A program made the translations under genes and the position numbers. Of a stretch of DNA of 64,000 nucleotides, positions 21,350-32,264 are shown piece after piece (the stretch's first letter is position 1; every line of letters starts with the position of its first letter). The stretch spans positions 172,058,935-172,122,934 of the forward strand of contig CM061921.1 of assembly GCA_031002005.1 (NCBI GenBank), in the 5' to 3' direction. This DNA is from Vandiemenella viatica (lineage: Eukaryota; Arthropoda; Insecta; Orthoptera; Morabidae). Below the pieces are notes generated by a model. That model had not been told where the DNA came from, did no database searches, and was given only the letters and a program-made list of their open reading frames with translations.

Positions 21350-21660
21350 CTAAAATGCCATTAACTATCAATCAGTCATTCCTTTGGCCCCCTATCTGAG
21401 AGAGGCCGCCACCTGTTTGATTGGCTACTTCCCCACACCACCCCCACTCCCCTCCAGGTGTTGGCAGGGTCATTGATTCCTTCGAGCTGGATACCTTGCC
21501 ACCAGGCCAGCCCTCACGCCCTCGGGAGTCGGGACCACCTAAGCTAACTAGAAAATCATTAATGACAGGTAATGTGTTAACCTGTTCACTGCAAGTAGCC
21601 GCCCTACTCCTCCTCCTCCTGCCTCCTGAACACAATAAAATATACGAACTGTGAAACCAC
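21350..21660. other. GC-rich island, possible LTR fragment
   Basis: A compositional island in AT-rich DNA, with CCCCACTCCCCTCC, (CTC)n and an AATAAA at about 21635. Open frames on both strands are proline- or glycine-rich and look compositional. An LTR remnant is possible, but no partner LTR, TG..CA ends or target duplication could be shown. Confidence 0.3.
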
Positions 21661-23690
21661 TAACTTTCTTTCCAGTGCTGTAAGATATCCTACAGTGTGT
21701 CCATCAATAATATTTCTATTTAGATAGAATGGCAACCAGACTACCTTTTAATTGCAAACGCACAATTCTCCGCCACATTCTCTTACAAGACCGTCAATTG
21801 CACGTTTTATTGCATAATAACCAAATTGTTTACATACTTATTGTTAATTTTAATAGGCAAAATGATTCTACTTTAACTTAGTTATTTAAAAACCAATGAT
21901 TTATAATGGATAATTTTTTTATCATTCAGTGATAGTTAAACTAGTTTCTGGTATCTTTTCATTAATGACACTAATTCTGTAAGTGTTTGCAATGAGCTAA
22001 TTTGTCTTACTTGAGAAAAGATTCTATCACTAGGTCCCAACATGTATGTTGGCCCGAAACAAGTTTAATCTTGGTAATAATTTAACGGCTTTATATTCAG
22101 GAGGCCACTGAATCGATCCCCATTTGCAGATAAAAAAATTATACCTCTGTACTTTAGAATAAACCCGTATCGGCAAACGTTTCAAATTAATCAATGTTGC
22201 TCCACAATTATATTGCAATTTGATGCATCTAATACGGTTAATTAGTTTTTCAGTAGTAGAATTTTATGCGAATTTCATATTAGGTCACACAGCGCTGTCA
22301 AGTAGACAGACTCAAAACGCAATACCGATCTCCGGCAGAACGGTGGAACACAGGACGAATGGAAATCATGTCTCTGTGTTAACTCCGGTACTTATTGAAT
22401 GATGAAAATGAAGCACATATTTCCTTACCAAGTTTTTATGCTCTTCAAGACAATAGATTTTTTTTTTTTTTTTTTAGTTTAAGCAATGCTGATTCTATTT
22501 CCCTTAGCGGCGAACAGGGTGTAGTGGCTAATGACTCTTCACTCTGGCACATGTGCATAAATTACGCAAATCCTCTCCGTAAACAGGAAAGAGTAAAAAA
22601 AAACAGTTTTCAGTTTTGCTGGCACAAGGTAGTAACGTGTTTTCAGATAAACTGCGTTAGTTTATGACATTCTATTGTGTACCACTTTTTAACATTATTT
22701 TTCTCCTTTATACCGGATCGCTTTTTGTTTAAGACAGGTCCATTGTCTGAATTTTTACACAGCAAATGGTTGCTGATTATTTTGCAGCTTTTGTTCAGTG
22801 CTCACGTGTGTGTTTCTGGTGGTAGGATAATGCGACAAATTATTTACTATCCTCGTGTTGAATAACGCATATATGCAGCAGATGTTCTAACAAAAATATG
22901 TGCACAAATTAGCAGACAATACGCAACGGCAGTTAAGACGGATATGCGTTCTCCTTTCTTGCTAGGATCCACTGGTGTTTTTGAGAGATATTGTTCTTTT
23001 GATTCCAGCACTGCAATATGACATCATCACTAGCTTTAATTTCGAATTCCACATGTATTGAAAACTCTATTGCCATAAGGCAGATCACAGTTTTACCTTG
23101 TTTTTCATGTAGTCAGCATCGCCAGCAGTTGACCTCGCATCGATTGAAGAGATGAATTTTGGCAAATTCATTTTATTTACATAATAACTAGTGTATTTTC
23201 CATTTTTTTATGTCTAAATCGAATAGCCTCTTTCTCTCCCAGTATCAACAACTGGTACAAATAATCATGTTCACCCTTCGGTGGTGAATAATTCCAACGT
23301 CTGTTTAACCATATTATAATATAACTTATTGTTAATTTTGGATAATTATTACAACTGTTTCTTGTCTGTTGCATAGCAAATGCTAGCCTCCAGTCAGCCT
23401 GCTTCGCAGCTAACGGGCACCGTCTACCGACTTTGTGAAACGAAGGTACAGTCCGCCGGGGCTGCACACAATGATTGAAATATACAATTAAAAACGTTCT
23501 CATTATTTTTTTCATATTTTTGGTATTATTTGCATTTCATTATAATAGCATTATTGAACTCCGACGACTGTGGGAAGAAAGTAATAAACTAAAATTTAGG
23601 TTTTTTTAAATTTATGAATGTACTTCATTTACTTTAAGGTTTCTATACTCTTATCGTTTCAGGCAGGCCCCAGTCGGTAAACTGGTTAGA
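21661..23690. other. Unassigned 2.0 kb
   Basis: No recognised repeat. A minus-strand frame at 23177-23515 (112 codons) has no motif I know and sits in featureless sequence. Confidence 0.4.
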
Positions 23691-23759
23691 ACTCTTGAAG
23701 TATGTGGCATGTGCTTTACCCGTGCGCTCTTCACGGACCGCGTGAAACTCCAACTAGTT

Positions 23760-24430
23760 CAGGAAACGGAGTTTCCTTCTACGATTACATGGATTCGTGG
23801 GAGAAGCTCTCCGCGGCCACACTTTTTCACATATAAAACGTTTAGAGTTCGTTTTCGGAGTCCAGAATTTTGGACCCCGACTCGTGCAATAAGTATGGCG
23901 GATTTTCCAGATCAAGAATGTGGCTTATTATACAACTCTGTACTTGTAAACAGCGGCTACTTGCAGACCTATTTGAGAAATTTGGGAGTGTATATTTCGG
24001 GAAATACACCCTGGACCCCAATCGCTATTTCACATTCCCGTGCCTTTCGAGGTAGATTATATCAAGGAGCACGCATGTCGAACTGAGCCTACTGATAGAT
24101 ATTGAAAAGTTGCTTATTTTCAAACGAGGCTTTCCTACAGGTATTTGCTGGAACGTCCATAGGAATTCCGAGGAAAGTAATTGGGAGAGCTGGTTTCATT
24201 TCAGAATATCTGTCTTCTCGAGGGTTTGAGAGGTTATCAGTCGAGCAGAATGCCAGAATAGATTTCATGAACGTTGCAGATATGTCGCATAGCGATTTTC
24301 TTTTGGTGGTAGACCTTACAATTCCCTAGGATAAATACAACCTTCTAGCAGAGTTTCAGCCATGACCAGACCATAAAATCGCCCTATATTCTACCTTCCC
24401 CGACCTCATGTTGAAGGCGGCCAAAATTCA
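23760..24430 (+). pseudogene. Polinton/Maverick protein-primed DNA polymerase B fragment
   Basis: Translated pieces in shifting frames match the order of a protein-primed family B DNA polymerase of Polinton/Maverick type. YDYMDSWEKLS (about 23780-23812) comes first, then RILDPDSCNKYGGF, then LLADLFEKFGSVYFGKYTLD and PNRYFTFPCLS (to about 24055). A shift brings VELSLLIDIEKLLIFKRG (about 24070-24130). FISEYLSSRGFERLS and RIDFMNVADMSHSDFLLVVD follow (about 24198-24325). The family pattern is LLADVFE.FR...Y.LDP.HY.T.PGL, VELELLTD....F...G.RGG and then DFMNV.D....G..LEVDL. The segment between the second and third blocks, which holds a core polymerase motif, is deleted. At least three shifts or stops. 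The 1,000-N gap starts 115 bp to the right, so more may be hidden there. Confidence 0.72.
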
Positions 24431-24544
24431 CCTGTTAATATGTGTCAATCAATCAGTGTGGTGCCAAAATTACACATCTCATAACACGTGTTCTCGCCGT
24501 TTAGAAAGATTTCAATAAGTTAATGGACAATAATATCTTCGACA

Positions 24545-25544
24545 NNNNNNNNNNNNNNNNNNNNNNNNNNNNNNNNNNNNNNNNNNNNNNNNNNNNNNNN
24601 NNNNNNNNNNNNNNNNNNNNNNNNNNNNNNNNNNNNNNNNNNNNNNNNNNNNNNNNNNNNNNNNNNNNNNNNNNNNNNNNNNNNNNNNNNNNNNNNNNNN
24701 NNNNNNNNNNNNNNNNNNNNNNNNNNNNNNNNNNNNNNNNNNNNNNNNNNNNNNNNNNNNNNNNNNNNNNNNNNNNNNNNNNNNNNNNNNNNNNNNNNNN
24801 NNNNNNNNNNNNNNNNNNNNNNNNNNNNNNNNNNNNNNNNNNNNNNNNNNNNNNNNNNNNNNNNNNNNNNNNNNNNNNNNNNNNNNNNNNNNNNNNNNNN
24901 NNNNNNNNNNNNNNNNNNNNNNNNNNNNNNNNNNNNNNNNNNNNNNNNNNNNNNNNNNNNNNNNNNNNNNNNNNNNNNNNNNNNNNNNNNNNNNNNNNNN
25001 NNNNNNNNNNNNNNNNNNNNNNNNNNNNNNNNNNNNNNNNNNNNNNNNNNNNNNNNNNNNNNNNNNNNNNNNNNNNNNNNNNNNNNNNNNNNNNNNNNNN
25101 NNNNNNNNNNNNNNNNNNNNNNNNNNNNNNNNNNNNNNNNNNNNNNNNNNNNNNNNNNNNNNNNNNNNNNNNNNNNNNNNNNNNNNNNNNNNNNNNNNNN
25201 NNNNNNNNNNNNNNNNNNNNNNNNNNNNNNNNNNNNNNNNNNNNNNNNNNNNNNNNNNNNNNNNNNNNNNNNNNNNNNNNNNNNNNNNNNNNNNNNNNNN
25301 NNNNNNNNNNNNNNNNNNNNNNNNNNNNNNNNNNNNNNNNNNNNNNNNNNNNNNNNNNNNNNNNNNNNNNNNNNNNNNNNNNNNNNNNNNNNNNNNNNNN
25401 NNNNNNNNNNNNNNNNNNNNNNNNNNNNNNNNNNNNNNNNNNNNNNNNNNNNNNNNNNNNNNNNNNNNNNNNNNNNNNNNNNNNNNNNNNNNNNNNNNNN
25501 NNNNNNNNNNNNNNNNNNNNNNNNNNNNNNNNNNNNNNNNNNNN
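24545..25544. other. Assembly gap (1,000 N)
   Basis: Exactly 1,000 unknown bases, a placeholder size. Any open frame drawn across it is an artefact. Confidence 0.99.
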
Positions 25545-25642
25545 CACATTATATTTTCCCTAGTAGTACATGATATGGCTCTCCATGTAGAAGAATCCGG
25601 AGGTAAAACTTAACTTCACTCGGATCTCCGGGAAGGAATACA

Positions 25643-28600
25643 TTGAGAGGGAATACCTTTAAAAACAAGAAGGGAAGAAAACAGAAAGAAACGATAAGGA
25701 TTGGAATATGGAATGTGAGAACACTATTACAGGCAGGAAAACTAGAAAATGCAAAACAGGAGATGAGTAAGAATCGTTTAGATGCGCTTGGCATGTGTGA
25801 AGTGAGATGGGGAGGAAACGGTGAGGTAGAAAGTGGAGATTATAAATTTTTCTATTCTGGAGAAGAGAATTTTTTTTTTTTAACAGTTTAACGTCCCTTT
25901 TTAACAACGTGGTCTTTAGAGACGGGAAAGGATGGGGGCAAGGAATGGGAAGGAATTCGGCCATGGCCTTTTGAAGGAAGCATCCCGGCATTCACCTGGA
26001 GTGATTTGGGGAAACCATTGAAAACCCAAATCTGGATGCCCGGACGGGGATTCGAACCGCCGTCCTCCCGAATGCGAGGCCAGAACGCTATCCGTTACAC
26101 CACCACGCTCGGTGAGAAGAGAAGAATGTTGAAAATGGAGTGGGAATAATGATAGGCAAGAGACTGAAAAAAAAGGTTGTGAAGGTGCAATATATTGATG
26201 GAAGACTGATTATGCTAAGACTGCAGGGCAGTACAAAAGATATGGTATTAATACAGGTATATATGCCAACATAGAGATGAGGAGGTAGAAGAATATTATG
26301 TGAAGTTGCAAGAACTTATTGTGAAAGAGAATAGAAATGCGTGTATCATAATTATGGGAGAATGGAATGCTGTAGTAGGTGAAGGAAAACAAGAAGATAT
26401 AATAGGAAAATTTGGATTAGGGATAAGAAACGAGAGGGGTGAAAGACTATTTAACTTTTGTAAAGAAAATTCACTAGTGGTGGGTAACACCCTATATGAA
26501 AATCATAAAAGGAGACGTTATACATGGATCTCTAACTTAAATGGAGAAAGGTACCAGGTGGACTATATTCTGATACAAAAATAAATTCAAATCCGTAGCA
26601 GGAGAAATATAAATAAAATTGAAAAAAGTGAAGAGAGGAAAAGCAAGAAAAAGACTGCACTTAGAAAAACTAAAGGAGGAAGGTGAGGCTTTGGAGCTAG
26701 AAAATGTTTTTTGCAAAACTACAAAGGAGAAAAATTTGAAGAATGTATAAATGAAAAATGGATAAAAATGAGGGAAGGGCTCATGACAGCCGCCAAAGAA
26801 ACTCTACGAATTAGAGAGTCTAAAGGTATCAGGAAAGAATGGGTAACAGAAAAAATGCTGGAAAAGATGGAAGAACGGAGGAAGTGGAAAAATTCTGGAA
26901 ATGAAGAAGGAAGAAAGAGGTACAGGAAACTGAACAATTAACTAAGAAGAGAAACTGAACAAGCAAGAGAAAGATGGATGAAAGAGAAATGCGAGGAAAT
27001 AGAAAAACTGGAGAAAGAGGGAAAATATGAAATGATGTACAAAATGGCTTTTGAGATTGCCTTTGAAAGTAAGAGAAACAAGAACAATATGGAAATAGAA
27101 AGAGATGATGGCACATTAGTCAAAGAACCACATGAGGTGCTGAGTAAGTGGCAAGAATATATTGAATGCTTATACAAGGGAGATCAAACACCAAGTAAAA
27201 TTGAAGAAGAGGCACAGGTAACAGAAGATGGAAAGGGGTATGAGGATCCTAGAGACAGAGGTAGGAAAGGCTCTGAAGGAGATGAAGAATCGGAAGGCAT
27301 GCGGAATCGATAATTTACCTGCAGAATTGTTGAAGAGTTTAGGAAACAAAGGAAGAAGGGAGATAGTACACCTTTGTAATAAGATATTTGACGAAGGGGA
27401 ATGGCCAGATGACTTTCTCGCAACGGTAATGATACCAATTCAGAAAGAAAATAATACTAATAAATGTGAAGAGCATAGGACTATCAGCCTAATTTCACAT
27501 GCAGCTAAAGTGTTGAACAGAATGCTATATGGAAAGTTAGATAGATTGATTGGAGAATAACAGTTTGGATTTAGGAAAGGAAAAGGAACAAGAGATGCTA
27601 TCGGCCTGTTAAGAATCATAGGGGAAAGATATATTGAGAAAGGAAGAAACATCTATGCCGTCTTTATTGACTTGGAAAAAGCTTTTGATAGGATGCAATG
27701 GAAGAAGCTGATGGATATCTTGAAGAGCAAAGGCGTAGATTGTAAGGAGAGAAGGTAAATACAGAACCTATATTTACAACAGAAAGTACGAATAAAGATC
27801 GGAACTAGATGTCAGGAGAAAGCAGCATTGGGAGAGGCGTAAGACAAGGTTGTCGCGTTTCCCCATTATTTTTCAATTTATACTTAGAAGAAATTATTGG
27901 AAAAGGCTTAAATGCGAAAAGAGGAGATAGTATTGGTGGCAAGAGAATAGAGTACATACGATTTGCTGATGATATGGTATTGTTGGCAGAAAGCGAATAA
28001 ACTCTAAACAGAATGCTGAAAGATCTAGATGAAGCGTGCCAAGAGTTTTGAATGAAAATCAATGCAGCAAAAACTAAGAGTATGGTGATTGGAAAAGGAT
28101 GGAAAATAATAAATATTGAGTTAGGAAGAGCTGATATCAGGCAAGTAACTTCATTCAACTGTCTTGGGAGTATGATCACCGAAGATTTGAGGTACCATCA
28201 GGAGATAAAATCTCGCATTGCCGTAGCGAAGGAAGCATTTAATAGGAAAAGGAGGATACTAACTGGAAAATAGACAAAACACTTAGGAAAAGACTGGTTA
28301 AATGTTTTATATGGAGTGTGGCTCTTTATGGGTCGGAGACATGGACACTGAGACGAGAGGATGAAAAGCGGTTAGAAGCATTTGAGATGTGAATGTGGAG
28401 GAGGATGGAGAAGATTAGATGGGTGGATAAAATAAGTAATGCTGAAGTGCTGGACAGGGTCAGTGAAAGCAGAAAAATTCTCCAAGTAATAATGGAGAGA
28501 AAGAAAAACTGGATGGGACACTTGTTGAGAGAGGAGTGCCTGATAAATGACGCCTTGGAAGGTCTAGTATGTGGGAGGAGAATAAGAGGAAGAAGGAGGT

Positions 28601-28692
28601 GCAAAATTATAGACAACATCAAGGAAAACGGCAACTATACGGTTCTAAAGAGAAAGGCAGAAGATAGAAGAGCATGGAGAGCAGCCAAGTGA
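25643..28692 (+). pseudogene. LINE ORF2: endonuclease, reverse transcriptase, C-terminal domain
   Basis: The endonuclease opens with RIGIWNVRTLLQAGKLENAK (from about 25699) and LGMCEVRW. It continues after the SINE with GVGIMIGKRL, IIMGEWNAVVG (the usual GDFNA is altered) and RRRYTWISNLNGERYQVDYI. The RT shows AFKEMKNRKACGIDN-like, LISHAAKVLNRMLY, QFGFRKGKGTRDAI, FIDLEKAFDR (palm A, Asp kept), GVRQGC and IRFADDMVLL (palm C, FADD intact at about 27959-27976). The end carries MEKIRWVDKISNAEVL and NWMGHLLREE. Stops include TAA at 27558-27560, just before QFGF, TAA after AESE near 27998, TGA near 28050 and TAG near 28271. Several stops can be explained by single substitutions of Gln or Gly codons. 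Frameshifts also occur near 26590-26710 and 27290. The protein would nick and copy its RNA into DNA; this copy cannot. Confidence 0.85.
25870..26113 (-). mobile_element. SINE-B, second young copy, inserted in the LINE
   Basis: Reverse insertion with T tract at 25870-25880 and the head ending CGCTCGGT at 26113. Perfect 10-bp target duplication GAGAAGAGAA (25860-25869, 26114-26123). Outside the tail it matches 13251-13504 except for CCATTG against CCATGG near 26020. It interrupts the LINE endonuclease frame, so the SINE is younger than the LINE. Confidence 0.9.
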
Positions 28693-28739
28693 AACCCTGC
28701 CCGACGGCATAAAACTGATGATGATGATGATGACTTTAC

Positions 28740-29800
28740 TCCCAGCATTCATAGCATGGTGGAGCTAAACTGGAAAGAAATACTGCACTCCGACAGGGCA
28801 TTTCTCAACGAAAATAAAATAAAAGAATTTTCGACATCATACAAGAGGTGAGATCTGTAAATTCCACTACATTATCCAAGGCATGGTATAAGTCATACAT
28901 CTTTCCCATCCCCAATGAGTTATCAAAAGATATAGGGTATCCAATAGGATGGTTTTTACAAATAGGGGAAATATTTAAAATAATTTTTGAAACCATACCT
29001 CTACCCCTTAGCAGAGGAGGTCTTAAACTACAAGATATCAAATATAAATCTCGTGCTATATTCATAAAAGATGTGTTACGAAACTGACAAAAACATCCAG
29101 ACCGCATCATTGCCAATCTAATAAATCAACTATTACCCACCAGTATAGAATCACCGATTGATATAAGCCTCATCAATTCTATGCTGATGCAATTCCGAAC
29201 ATTCATCACTGCATACAACTCTCAACTCTGTACATAACAAAATTCGAAAGATTTCTGCTACAAATAGTAAAGAAATACACACCCTTTTGATAGACAATAG
29301 ATTTCATAGTAACAAAAAAAAAACAACAATTAATCGGAAGAACGTGTGGAAGAACATCCAAAACGAGAACCTACTATCACAAGTAAGATCTACATGGCAT
29401 AGGCTAATTAATAACTGTATAACAACAAACAGTCATATATATACGATCCATCTCGCTGCCTCACCTAACTGTGTCAAGTGAAACCTACAAGATACGATAG
29501 AACAAAGAGGAACTGGCTGCATGGTACCCCTATCTGGAAATGGACGAGATGGAAACTAGGATTACTTAACAGAACTTCCGACACTTCATTCAAAATCAAA
29601 GATATAATAACACCTGAATTTAGTTCTTATCCAAAACAAAAGACTAACGAAACATGCTGGCTTTTAACCGACTATGTTCACTGTATAATCTATACTTATA
29701 ATAAAATTGTAACGGGGCAAATTCTGTACATTAAATTGATTTTGAAAATTTTAATTAGAGAAAGCATTACTAATGATATAAAAGAAAAAACTGATTTTTT
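28740..29800 (+). pseudogene. 3' part of another LINE ORF2
   Basis: Frames at 28848-29087, 29287-29481 and 29478-29837 contain IPLPLSRGGLKLQDIKYKSR (about 28995-29055). After stops come NVWKNIQNENLLSQVRSTWH and NNCITTNSHIYTIHLA, then NCVKCN and DTIEQ. The last pair is the remains of a C-x2-C...H zinc knuckle (CVKCN..DT-EHR), the usual close of some LINE polyproteins. PIWKWTRWKLGLL follows in the next frame. It begins immediately after the GATGATGA tail of the preceding LINE. Several stops; clade not determined. Confidence 0.65.
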
Positions 29801-30099
29801 TTCATTTTTGTATGTCTGTCTGTATGTAGCACGCTGAAACTAGCGATGGATTTGAATTAATGGATCTTATATAGATGACTTTGAAGCGCATAACGCTGAA
29901 CCAACCGGATGTATTTATATGAAACTTGGCTTAGATATAATTGATATTATGGATTAAAATACTTTATCCCGAAAACCAACAAGGTTCCAGTGGGATAGGT
30001 GATGATATTTACGGTATAAATGTAGTTTGTTATGCTATGCAAATAGAATAACGTGCACAAAATAGAATGCGCGTGGCGAGGATGTCATAGGGTGAGCTC
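29801..30099. other. Unassigned stretch with GTCTGTCTGTATGTA run
   Basis: Carries TATGTCTGTCTGTATGTAGC (29810-29829) and then CGCTGAACCAACCGGATG, a kind of phrase common near the ends of arthropod LINE/SINE families. No gene. Confidence 0.4.
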
Positions 30100-30102
30100 T
30101 AA

Positions 30103-31442
30103 GCATCTTATTACACTAGGCCACCTGGCGGTGCAAGTAGCCGCGCCACTGGTGACTCTATTGGCGACGCAACCAGAAAACTGGTGGCGCAGCCAGCCAG
30201 CCACTCGCATAGCCGAGCAGTCTCTTTGCTTATCCTTACATTGTACGTGAATTGTGTAGTTCAATATGTGAGTGTAAATTGAAGTGAAAATGTATAGAAG
30301 ACAAAGGGGTAAAGCAAGAAGCATTTCTCATTTTCGTATCTTTCCCGGTATTATCAACCTTTATTAACGAAAATAATTCAAATAAAGACGATTTAGACAT
30401 TCTTAAGTAATTAAAAAACTTGTTGTCGTCTGAATATAGTTCATCAAAAAAAGAATTTAGATTCCCTTAGCGATAGAATATGAAGTAAAAGCATCTTTCT
30501 CTCCCTTCGACTTCTCTTTTTCATTTAAAAAAATAATTATTAATTTCATTGCGATGGAGCTAACACGGCGATGGCAATTTCCCAAATCATCTAATTAACC
30601 CTGTATAAATATATATAGATATATTTAAATTTTCTTTTATAGTTGTAACATTAAATTCCTCCCCCATTTACTTTTCCTTAAGCGTTTTGTCGATATGAAA
30701 ATCAGTTTCTTTCTTCACAAACATTTCTTATATATAGTTGCATATCAATCTCTCCGTGTTTCTGCCTATCACTGATGTCAAACTAATTGGTCTATAATTT
30801 TCAACCCTATATGTAACCCCTCCTTTATGAACCGGTACTACTATCGCACTTTTCCAATCATCTGGTAAGCAGCAAGACTCCAAACTCATTTTAAATAAAA
30901 TTTCAAGTTAAGATACAATATCACATCCAACAATCTTTTATAATCTGTAGTAATATTATCTACACCAGTCCCTTTAAGTTTGTTTTAGCTTCTTTAATTT
31001 CTTCATAATTTCCTTAGAATATATTTCAAATTTTGTAGTTTCCTCATTTATTCTTTTAGGGCGACTCCCCTCTGATTCATTCCCTCCCATCACAGCATGT
31101 TTGTCCCTTGTTGTCTCACTGAAACAGCCAATCAACATCTCTTCAATTTTAAAATCCTAAAGTACAAGAAGGAGCATATGAACAGTAGACTGATAGAGTG
31201 GTGGCGAGTCTGGTTGCGCAGCCAGGCGGCCTAGTGTAATAAGCTAGGTATGATACACTGCCCCGCCACGACTTTCCGTCACCAGTGACTGCCAGCCTGG
31301 TCGCGGGGCACGGCAGCCAATCGGCCGCCAGTTTGTGGCGACGCCACTGGCTGCCCTAGTGTAATAAGCTCCATAAGACTCAATGCCCAGTGACGAGCAA
31401 CGCCACCAGTCGCCCAACTGGCGGCCTAGTGTAATAAGGCCC
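30103..31442. mobile_element. PIF/Harbinger-type element carrying a LINE fragment, TAA target duplication
   Basis: Ends: GCATCTTATTACACTAGGCC at 30103 and, in complement from 31442, GGGCCTTATTACACTAGGCC. Flanked by TAA at 30100-30102 and 31443-31445, a 3-bp duplication as in PIF/Harbinger elements. The right arm (about 31180-31442) is GC-rich and repeats the terminal motif CTAGTGTAATAAG three times (31231-31243, 31356-31368, 31426-31438). The left arm (30103-30240) has one copy in the opposite orientation. The middle holds AT-rich sequence and an antisense LINE piece. The right arm and LINE junction are repeated at 56290-57040. Confidence 0.75.
30690..31160 (-). pseudogene. LINE RT fragment, antisense, inside the Harbinger-type element
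   Basis: The minus strand encodes, with stops, an RT N-terminal region: LKMSLESCCLPDDWKSAIVV, PVHKGG, ENYRPISLTSVIGR and ERLI. This corresponds to the finger motifs (LP..WK.A.V.P..K.....NYRPISL) of animal LINEs. It matches 56290-56740 closely, including the junction with the GC-rich arm. It lacks palm motifs. Confidence 0.78.
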
Positions 31443-31751
31443 TAAGATTCTCAGGTGGGCCACGCCTGATGCACAACCGTATGCGTGATGCATTCTCTTA
31501 CCTCAGAAATTCTGGGAACCCTGACATATTCATTACATTTACCACCAATAGGAAGAGGACAGAAATATCCCAAGAACTTTTTAAAGGACAAGCTTCCCAC
31601 AATTGACACGATATTGTTGCTATAGTATTCTATCCGAATTTCTTTTTGAGTAGAATGTATTTGGTGCGTCACTTTGTTTGATGTATAGTGTCGATTGGTA
31701 GAAGAGGGGCTAGCCACATGCACATATTGTTTTACGGCTGCAGGGAAAGCA

Positions 31752-31830
31752 GTTCCGGATTAGCCACGTAGCAAGAGTTAACAAATGCTAGGGGCCCCCG
31801 CGCCTTCGGGGAGACCTCGCGCCTATGCAT
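31752..31830 (+). mobile_element. Fragment of a hAT MITE end
   Basis: CAGTTCCGGATTAGCCACGT (31752) followed by GCAAGAGTTAACAAATGCTA is the inverted counterpart of the right end of the MITE at 41434-41589. No matching left partner or target duplication, so it is truncated. Confidence 0.6.
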
Positions 31831-32063
31831 AAAAATATATAAGTCTCAAATACGTTACGAATGGTAGAAAGACATACAACATGGCAAAAAAATAGACAAA
31901 GAACTATAATTTAATTTTTTTGATGGCAGCCGATATTGTCTGAAACTAGCGCAGACATTATTTATAACTTTTACTAATTTAAATTTCGAAATAATTAAGG
32001 TTTTCTAAACGCGTTAAAAAAAGACGAAAAAATTAATTAAAATATGGGAATCCCCAAATTTTC

Positions 32064-32065
<2 letters not shown>

Positions 32066-32113
<48 letters not shown>
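32066..32113 (+). repeat. T48 homopolymer
   Basis: Uninterrupted run of 48 T immediately upstream of the transposase remnant. It may mark the poly(A) tail of an antisense retroelement, but none is recognised next to it. Length is likely unreliable in assembly. Confidence 0.85.
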
Positions 32114-32118
<5 letters not shown>

Positions 32119-32264
32119 GATATAGTAGTTATACTATGTTTGCTCTCATCTGGCGCGTCAAGGTCATGTGCCCCCTCCCCGCGCCTCACCTACCCTCCAG
32201 TTATTGTTTGTCGCGGTATTGTTGTGTTTATTCCGATACACCGTTATAAAACGCTGTAAGAGAA

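Larger units (their letters stand above)
25560..28733 (+). mobile_element. LINE (endonuclease plus RT), near full length, broken
   Basis: One long broken ORF runs from an AP-like endonuclease (25690-26584, interrupted by SINE-B) through an RT (27220-28000) to a C-terminal domain (28050-28692). The 3' end is a GATGATGATGATGATGA run at 28718-28733. Trinucleotide tails and a single endonuclease-RT ORF fit RTE/BovB-like or L2-like LINEs; I cannot fix the clade by eye. The 5' end may lie in the gap at 24545-25544. Confidence 0.82.

Noticed and set aside
21372..21654. GC-rich open frames on both strands
   Set aside because: Composition-driven Gly/Arg and Pro/Ser peptides with no domain.
23177..23515. 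112-codon minus-strand frame
   Set aside because: No recognisable motif, no start or splice context, single occurrence in unassigned DNA; too weak to call a gene.
24501..25563. Long open frames across N
   Set aside because: Artefacts of unknown bases.
26629..28634. Minus-strand frames rich in Phe, Ser and Leu
   Set aside because: Shadows of the A-rich plus-strand LINE ORF.
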